DNA of 64,000 nucleotides from Basidiobolus meristosporus CBS 931.73 (Eukaryota > Basidiobolomycota > Basidiobolomycetes > Basidiobolales > Basidiobolaceae), in NCBI GenBank assembly GCA_002104905.1, contig MCFE01000152.1, forward strand, positions 89,079 to 153,078, written 5' to 3'. The position numbers were made by a program, and so were the translations under genes. Within the stretch, counting starts at the first letter, position 1. The number at the start of each line of letters is the position of its first letter. The notes below the pieces were generated by a model. The model was not told the DNA's origin, did no database searches, and saw only the letters and a program-made list of their open reading frames with translations. Shown in pieces: positions 58,770 to 64,000 of the stretch.

Positions 58770-61619
58770 CTAGAACCTCTCTAATAAGTAATCTAATTTA
58801 TGTTTTGTTTCATCTCTAATGTTTGTTTCAATAAAGTAAAGCTCATCAGGGGTAAATATAAAATTCAGGGGTTTTGGGGGAAGTACAAATTGTAGATGTT
58901 TCTGATCAATATAATCCAAGACTGGAACCCAGCCTGGGATTAGGTGTAGTAGGAAAGGTGTGTGGACTTGTAAGTAGCTCTGCCACATAGATCTTAGATG
59001 GTCCTGAGCCAGTAGTCTTGGTTTCTCAGCTTTTTGAAGTTTTGAAGCAAGCTCTGTTACTACAGCAGAGCCAACCAGGGTGTGCCAGCAAGAAGATTTC
59101 AGGGAGGAGTTAGATTGAAGCCATTGTTTGATGGAGGGGTTATGTGATTTCTGAAGTTTGACTAGGAAGGAAGCACGGAGATAGATCATTCGGATTTGGT
59201 ATGGGTAGAACCCAAAGGCTCCATTAGTTGCATGGATATAGGGAGATACTGGAAGATAAGGTACCAAGGATCTGATACACTGATGGAGAAATTTATCCAG
59301 GCGGTGAAGTTCTCTGGAGGTTAGGGGTATAATGTGGAGACCAAATTCAAGTACCGGCAGTACATACTGCTTCAGAAGTATAGGGATCTTTTGAATTGGA
59401 GTGTCTGGAGTGACTACTACCAGAAGCTTTTTGAGAGCCTGTTGGGCAAGACGGATCCTATTATTCAGGTGGAGCTTTGAGTCAATCCCATGTTGACAAA
59501 ACGGCAGACCTAGATATATTGCAGTTTGTTGTGGCAGAATGCTAGTGTTCTGTATAGTTGTAGTGCATCCAATTGGGACTGTCTTGGAAATTGAGAGTGA
59601 GAGGTTGTTGGCAGCCAAGTACTTCTCAATGATGGCAGTGTCTGCTATGGGATTAGGAGTAGCAATCTTGATATCATCCGCATAGAGAGTTAGTAGTGGA
59701 TAGGGAGAGTCTGGTGAGGGGCCTTTTGGAAATAAAGGAAAGTCATGTAGGAATATCACAAATAGTAAGGGACCTAGTACAGATCCTTGGACTACTCCAT
59801 TTGGAACCTCATAAGTCTCTGATGTACAACTTGGATGCAAAATTTTGGCTGAGTTCTCACAAAATAGAGAACGTACAAGAAGGGTCATTGGTAGTGTGGT
59901 AACTGCTAATAGCTTTCTCCAAAGCAGAGCTCTGTCCACAGAGTCAAAGGCTTTAGTAATGTCAAACAGAATGGTTGGCAATGAGAATTGAAGTGAATGA
60001 TCATGGCTTAGCACTACAGCCATATCCAAGGAGAGTTTGGGCAAGAAGCCAAACTGAGAAGGATGGAATGGATATAGTTGAGATTGCAAGGATCTTGCTA
60101 TTATAAGCTCAAAGATTTTCCGGCAGGTTGGTAGGAGTGAAACTGGCCGGTAAGAACCTGGGAGTGAGTGTTTCCCCTTCCCTTTGTATAAGGGTATTAC
60201 ATTTGCCTGTGACCAGGCCTTTGGGGTAGTCAATTGTTGGGCACAGATAGAGTAGAATGGGAGAAGTAAGTGACTCATTTTGGAGTAGCACACCCGGAGT
60301 AGATTGTAGGTAATCAAGTCATGTCCAGGTGCAGTATTTGCAGGAAGCTTCTTTAAAATTTTCTCCAGAAGCTTTGCTGAAACCAAAATTGGAGATGTTG
60401 GACTGCTAGATATGTTACCAGTATGGTAGAAAGGAGGAGTGGGATGCATGGTTGAATCAAAGAATATAGGGGCCAGTTTGTCTGGTGATGGTATACTCCT
60501 TGCTTGGGGTCTCATGGCTTTGTATACTCTTGATATGGACCTTGTGGTGGCATTCATATTTACTAAGGGCAAGGTATCCATGATATGAGCCCATAATCTA
60601 GTATGCTCAGTGATCTGTAGTGACTTGGAGTAGGAGATTGCGCTTTCCAGGAGGTTCTGTGTTTTTGGGTTAGGGAAACATAGGTAGCTGGAATTTAAGG
60701 CAGAAATGATGGATTTCCATTTAAGTTGGTTTGCAGATGGCTTTTGGTAGGACTTGGTGGGCAGGGCCAGACAGCCAGTGATTATGATGAAATGCTGGTA
60801 AAATAGCCATAATGCATTTATATCATCACAAATCCATGCAGGTAAGCTGGGAAATGCATATTCTGTAAGCAAGGATAGGTAGTTGGCAAAGTCCTGTGTC
60901 TGTGATACTGAAGCTTTGGCTGGCAGGATTGTAAATGGCTGAAGAAGGGTGCCAATTGGTAGGGTTTTTCTGGCAGAAATGATAATATGTATTGGCTTGT
61001 GATCAGATTTCTCTAGTGAACCACAGCTGATATCCTCTGGAATGCTTGTAACCTGGTGGATGTACTGTAAGGCAGCTGGAGTAGCTGTTACCCAGTCAAC
61101 ACAACGTTGAGCTTGCTGAGTGTTTACAGTGACCAGATGGTTTTGTCGGAGGAACTTTGTAAAGTGCTCCTCTCGGGTTCTAAGTCTGGATGAAATAGTG
61201 GTGATATTTTCAGGGTGGGGAATATTTATATCTCCCACTACCATACAAGGGATTGATGAGCTGTTAATGAATTCTGATGTGGCCAAGAAAATTGCCAGTG
61301 TTATGGAGTTAGACAGAGATGGAGGGAGATAGATAATAATGGCTACTATAGTTGGAAGTGTTAGAGCATAGCAGTAATACTCATAGATGATGGATACATT
61401 TGCTGAGGGTGCAAGCTTAGAAGATGAAAGAGCAACAAGTGCCATTGAGTGAGCTGGAAATTTTGGGTGAGCAGATGAATATGCATTCAGTCTAGAGGGA
61501 AGTTTTGGCAACTTAACATCAATTAGTAGGAGCAAGGAATATTCCTTTTTCAGTAAGTTTTCTAATTCAGCTACAGTTGGAGTGATGGAGTTGCAATTGA
61601 GTAAGAGTATGTTCTGTAG
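58770..61619 (-). CDS. LINE-D ORF2: APE endonuclease and reverse transcriptase
   Basis: An uninterrupted frame of 949 codons following the ORF1 stop, in the ORF1 frame. The endonuclease motifs are LLLNCNSI, LLLIDVKLP (Asp where many families have Glu), IIYLPPSL, VVGDINIPHPEN, RCVDWVTATPA and KSDHKPIH. The reverse transcriptase has LPANTAPGHDLITYNLL, NVIPLYKGKGKHSLPGSYRP, FDITKAFDSVDR (catalytic Asp), NGVVQGSVLGPLLFVIFL, and LYADDIKIA (catalytic Asp pair). A C-terminal region of about 250 residues without a clear zinc knuckle follows and ends KHKLDYLLERF. It copies the element RNA at a nicked or free DNA end. The first in-frame ATG is about 60 codons in, after the first two endonuclease motifs, so independent initiation would give a defective enzyme; production by readthrough from ORF1 is inferred. 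Confidence 0.93.
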   Translation of the reverse strand, partial: LQNILLLNCNSITPTVAELENLLKKEYSLLLLIDVKLPKLPSRLNAYSSAHPKFPAHSMALVALSSSKLAPSANVSIIYEYYCYALTLPTIVAIIIYLPPSLSNSITLAIFLATSEFINSSSIPCMVVGDINIPHPENITTISSRLRTREEHFTKFLRQNHLVTVNTQQAQRCVDWVTATPAALQYIHQVTSIPEDISCGSLEKSDHKPIHIIISARKTLPIGTLLQPFTILPAKASVSQTQDFANYLSLLTEYAFPSLPAWICDDINALWLFYQHFIIITGCLALPTKSYQKPSANQLKWKSIISALNSSYLCFPNPKTQNLLESAISYSKSLQITEHTRLWAHIMDTLPLVNMNATTRSISRVYKAMRPQARSIPSPDKLAPIFFDSTMHPTPPFYHTGNISSSPTSPILVSAKLLEKILKKLPANTAPGHDLITYNLLRVCYSKMSHLLLPFYSICAQQLTTPKAWSQANVIPLYKGKGKHSLPGSYRPVSLLPTCRKIFELIIARSLQSQLYPFHPSQFGFLPKLSLDMAVVLSHDHSLQFSLPTILFDITKAFDSVDRALLWRKLLAVTTLPMTLLVRSLFCENSAKILHPSCTSETYEVPNGVVQGSVLGPLLFVIFLHDFPLFPKGPSPDSPYPLLTLYADDIKIATPNPIADTAIIEKYLAANNLSLSISKTVPIGCTTTIQNTSILPQQTAIYLGLPFCQHGIDSKLHLNNRIRLAQQALKKLLVVVTPDTPIQKIPILLKQYVLPVLEFGLHIIPLTSRELHRLDKFLHQCIRSLVPYLPVSPYIHATNGAFGFYPYQIRMIYLRASFLVKLQKSHNPSIKQWLQSNSSLKSSCWHTLVGSAVVTELASKLQKAEKPRLLAQDHLRSMWQSYLQVHTPFLLHLIPGWVPVLDYIDQKHLQFVLPPKPLNFIFTPDELYFIETNIRDETKHKLDYLLERF

Positions 61620-61622
61620 TCA
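61617..61622 (-). promoter_or_regulatory. Putative stop-codon readthrough site (TGA CTA)
   Basis: TGA CTA at the ORF1-ORF2 boundary. TGA followed by CTA is an established strong readthrough context in animals and fungi (for example fungal peroxisomal isoforms of glycolytic enzymes). ORF1 and ORF2 are in the same frame with no second stop, and no ATG precedes the endonuclease start. Confidence 0.75.
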
Positions 61623-62417
61623 GGCAGACTCTGAGGTTGCCTGTTCCTGCTGAAACTCTTGCACTGCCCTTTGTAAATTTCCAGAATTATTCCACAACTC
61701 TTCAAATGGAGCTTGCGTAATGTCTTTCAGGATTCTAATTGCTTCCTCTTTCAAGAAGTAGGCCACATCATAGGTTGGAGCCTGTTTCTTAATGGCAGCA
61801 AAGAAAGCCATAATTGCCATGTGAGCTGGGGGCTTGTTGAATATTCCTGGCTCAGTGTCCATTGACTCTGGTGGAATGATTGTGAATTTGGTAGGCACCC
61901 AGTTTAGATTTTTTGCCAGATACTTAGTCAATGCAGTGGAGAAGTTTCTGTCTACAATCATTTCTAGGATCTTTCCTCTTCTCCAAGCTAGGTTAACAAT
62001 TTTTGAAGTGTCAATATTTAGAGAGCGGAATGTATGTCTGATGTTTGATATAGTAGTCCATGGAACATTGGCAAAGTATAGCAAGGACCAATTCTGGAGC
62101 TGAGGTAAGTTTGCTGGAGGCTTATAGGTAGACTTCCTGGCAGGTTGTGTGGTAGGCTTTAGTGTTTCCAAGGTAGCAAGTTGTGGTTGAGACTTTTTGG
62201 AATTACGTATGACTTTGGAAAGAATTCTGCCAGCAACTGTGTCAGGAATGTTAGTACTCATTGATGGTGCAGGGCCTGGCTCCTGGTACTGCTTTTGTAG
62301 AATACTTGAGTATGTCTCTTTTTGTTTTCCTTTATCCAATGTGCTATGCCTTGGAATGGGATTTTGGGGAATAGAGACTTCAGGTATCAACTCTGGGGTC
62401 TGGTGATTGTCCAACAT
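61620..62417 (-). CDS. LINE-D ORF1: putative RNA-binding protein
   Basis: A 265-codon frame starting MLDNHQTPELIPEVSIPQNP. The first 100 residues are polar and disordered with a basic patch (RKSTYKPP). Residues about 110-190 look like an RRM-type fold as found in many LINE ORF1 proteins (WSLLYFANVPWTTISNIRHT, then FRSLNIDTSKIVNLAWRRGK). The C-terminus (ITQAPFEELWNNSGNLQRAV and EFQQEQATSESA) leads to the TGA. It would coat the element RNA. Upstream of this ATG another frame reads NDELKQRVQILEEKLKLKQQ, a coiled coil, so the original ORF1 may be longer and this copy may carry a frameshift near 62420. Confidence 0.75.
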   Translation of the reverse strand: MLDNHQTPELIPEVSIPQNPIPRHSTLDKGKQKETYSSILQKQYQEPGPAPSMSTNIPDTVAGRILSKVIRNSKKSQPQLATLETLKPTTQPARKSTYKPPANLPQLQNWSLLYFANVPWTTISNIRHTFRSLNIDTSKIVNLAWRRGKILEMIVDRNFSTALTKYLAKNLNWVPTKFTIIPPESMDTEPGIFNKPPAHMAIMAFFAAIKKQAPTYDVAYFLKEEAIRILKDITQAPFEELWNNSGNLQRAVQEFQQEQATSESA

Positions 62418-62644
62418 TGTTGCTTGAGCTTCAGCTTTTCCTCTAAGATTTGAACTCTCTGCTTAAGCTCATCATTTGATGCTATAAGTGTTGCATTGTT
62501 TGGAGCCAGGTCAGGTGTTGAGTTATGAAGCAGGTTGAGCAGCGTTCTAACTCCTTTGTTTGGTCATCCAACTTTTCTTCTAAGGTTGAACCTCAATTGA
62601 GTGCACATTTGAGGTTAGAAGCTCAAGTTATCAGCTTAGGGTTA

Positions 62645-63187
62645 GGGGGGAGGAAAGTCACCAAGTGGTGAAATCTTTATTTACTTATGACAAGTATCTA
62701 AAGAAGCCAAGTTAATCTGAAGTTATTCCTAGAAAGCTAGGTCTGAGAGATATCTTCCTGGTAAGCCAGGTCTGAGAGTTGAGAAGCTGAGTGGTACTAT
62801 ATTTCCTAGTTAGCTAGGTCTGAGAGAGGTTTCCTGGAAAGCCAGGCCTGAGAAGTGAGAATCTGAATATATCTGAGCTAAGTTATACTGGTTTGCAGTA
62901 GCTGAATTGTGGCCGGAATGGCCAGTAGACTGGGGGAACTGAGATGAATTTCTGGGCGATCACTGGCCAAATTTACTAGGCAAATCTGGCCAATTAGCAT
63001 TTCAAGGATTTCAGCCAATCAGAGCCTTTACTTTGCCCGATGGTTGATCAAGCCATCTCCCAATGAGCACACATCAATTTATTAATCAAATTTTGCTGGA
63101 TCCAGGATTTGAACCCACAACCATGGGTATGGAAGGGTTAGGGATAACCACAAGGCTAAGTTAAGAAGTCCAAGTGTGAATCATTGA
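62645..63187 (-). mobile_element. tRNA-headed SINE with LINE-like 3' end
   Basis: About 540 bp on the minus strand. The 5' head (about 63100-63170) reads AACTTAGCCTTGTGGTTATC and, 40 bp later, GTTGTGGGTTCAAATCCTGG, matching pol III A-box-like and B-box (GGTTCAAATCC) sequences of tRNA genes. The middle is unrelated and non-coding. Next come several divergent tandem units of the type CTCAGACCTGGCTTACCAGGA (62700-62860). The last 45 bp, AAATAAAGATTTCACCACTT plus GGTGACTTTCCTCC and C-rich CCCTAA, match the 3' ends of LINE B and D. This is the structure of a SINE mobilised by a partner LINE. It sits between telomere-like seams at 62635 and 63188. Confidence 0.8.
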
Positions 63188-63189
63188 TT

Positions 63190-64000
63190 AGGGGGGGAGA
63201 CAGTCACCAACAGGTGAAATCTTTATTTCAGTTGAAACAAAGAAGCCAGCGCTACTGTTGTAGCTTTGATACAAGAGTGTGTAGCTGAGGGGAATTTGTA
63301 GGTAAGTTAATAAGAAGTGATGATAGTTCTTCAGTGCTCAAGACACTGTTCAGTGGGAAGGGGGGTAGCAAGAGAGGTAAGAATGACTTGTGAACAACAT
63401 TAATGAGGGGAATGTGATAAGGATTGATATTCATCATAAAGGGAGTGTGCTGCTGCAGATATTGCTGCCAAAGGTCTGTCAAGTACTTCAGGTAGGCCAG
63501 CTTGGGTTTTTCTGACTGCAGAATAAATTCAGCAAACTTCTTGACTTCAGGATCTCCAAGTATAGTTCTCCAGCAGGAGCCAGGTGTTGTGTGGTGTGTT
63601 CTCTTCCAGGCCTTAATCAGTGGGTTGTTGCAGTTGTGAAGTCTGAGGTATAATCTGGTTCTAAGGTAGAGAAGTCTGATCTTATAGGGCATAAACCCAA
63701 AAGCACCAAGAATAGCATGTCTGTAGGGGCATTCAGGCAAATGAGGCACCAAGGAGGTAATGCACCATACTGCAAACTTGTCAAGCTTAGTGCAGTCTCT
63801 AGAAGTAAGAGAGAGAAGTGGTAAGCCAAATTCCAGGACAGGGAAGACAAACTGCTTGAGTAGAAGGAGGCAGCTGGGAGCTGAAGTTGTAGGAGGAGTA
63901 ACAGCCAGTAGCTTGTGGAGTGCCTGTCTTGCTAGGATAATTCTCTTCTTCAGGTGTGCTCCAGAGTCTAGTCCAGTAGGAAGGAAAGGAAAGCCAAGAT
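63190..64000 (-). mobile_element. LINE family B copy 3, continuing past the window
   Basis: 3' part of family B, including the C-terminal reverse transcriptase region (63252 onward: HLPECPYRHAILGAFGFMPY to LHTLVSKLQQ). The frame is open from 63252 to the window edge. It has no 1-bp loss where copy 1 is shifted. The 3' end has the same AATAAAG/hairpin and seven C, joined to the SINE 5' end through GATTAGGGGGGG. Confidence 0.9.

Larger units (their letters stand above)
58685..62634 (-). mobile_element. LINE family D, full-length copy
   Basis: About 3.95 kb on the minus strand. 5' UTR at about 62418-62634, ORF1 (61620-62417), one stop codon, ORF2 (58770-61619), then a short 3' UTR with AATAAAG, a perfect TCACCAA-TTGGTGA hairpin (58697-58711) and CCCTCCCCTAACCC. 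The 5' end meets CTTAGGGTTAGGGG (62634-62647), and the 3' end meets TTAGGGTTAGGGG (58677-58689). ORF2 is intact, so this is the best candidate for an active element in the window. Confidence 0.92.

Noticed and set aside
61620-61622. TGA as a sense codon (altered genetic code) instead of readthrough
   Set aside because: The aminoacylase and the DUF1308 gene end at TGA exactly where their families end, so TGA is a normal stop in this nucleus.
63060-63175. A functional tRNA gene
   Set aside because: Only the B box and a poor A box match; the arms do not pair as a complete cloverleaf by eye. It is better explained as a SINE head. No other tRNA gene was found.
53148-64000. Proof that this is the physical chromosome end
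   Set aside because: No long (TTAGGG)n tract is inside the window; only one or two units occur at joints, so terminal position remains an inference.

Overview
The window is fungal nuclear DNA. Genes are broken by short introns of about 34-100 bp with GT-AG borders and CTAAC/CTGAC-like branch sites. The protein set is fungal: a Zn2Cys6 regulator with a middle homology region, a MATA_HMG-type HMG-box protein, an ATF/CREB bZIP factor, Kre9/Knh1-domain GPI proteins, an Osh1-type oxysterol-binding protein and a USP15/Ubp12-type deubiquitinase. TGA is a normal stop here. The cullin looks closest to CUL2, which together with the MATA_HMG protein makes me lean to an early-diverging (non-Dikarya) filamentous fungus; this is inference and I do not name a species.

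Layout. 1-4.75 kb: a decayed tnp2/CACTA-like (CMC, Plavaka-like) DNA transposon with a broken transposase on the minus strand and a divergent, repeat-containing accessory ORF set on the plus strand. 4.75-6.65 kb: short dispersed repeats. 6.65-16.2 kb: gene-poor DNA holding an intact HMG-box gene and a divergent intronless histone H3 variant. 16.2-29.3 kb: a gene-dense housekeeping block (deubiquitinase +, Osh1-like -, small two-pass membrane protein -, cullin -). 32.5-35.8 kb: bZIP factor and a UPF0415/DUF1308 (C7orf25-like) protein, both +. 38.0-41.75 kb: three tandem Kre9/Knh1-domain cell-surface genes, all - and each with a TATA box. 43.7-45.6 kb: aminoacylase-1, -. 47-48.4 kb: dispersed repeats. 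49.9-52.0 kb: Zn2Cys6 factor, +. 53.15-64.0 kb: a head-to-tail array of LINE and SINE retroelements, all -.

The right-hand array is the most unusual part. Seven element pieces (three of LINE family B, two of LINE family D, two of one SINE) abut each other. At most joints the + strand reads TTAGGG-like sequence, with two telomere units (CTTAGGGTTAGGGG) at the 5' ends of the longest copies. Every element ends, on its own strand, with AATAAAG, then a TCACC..GGTGA hairpin, then C-rich CCCCTAA. This is what is expected of retroelements that attach their 3' ends to telomeric G-strands. The array begins inside a small DNA transposon at the sequence GTTAGG. In the full-length LINE, ORF1 and ORF2 are in one frame separated only by TGA CTA, a known strong readthrough context; a divergent second family has the same hexamer at the same place, and ORF2 has no ATG before its first endonuclease motif. 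I infer that ORF2 is made by stop-codon readthrough.

Other items worth a second look: the Osh1-like protein reads EQVCTNPP where the family signature is EQVSHHPP, so both PI4P-binding histidines are lost; the H3 variant has seven extra residues between K27 and K36; and a MITE-like family of about 347 bp has a 7-bp target duplication on one copy.
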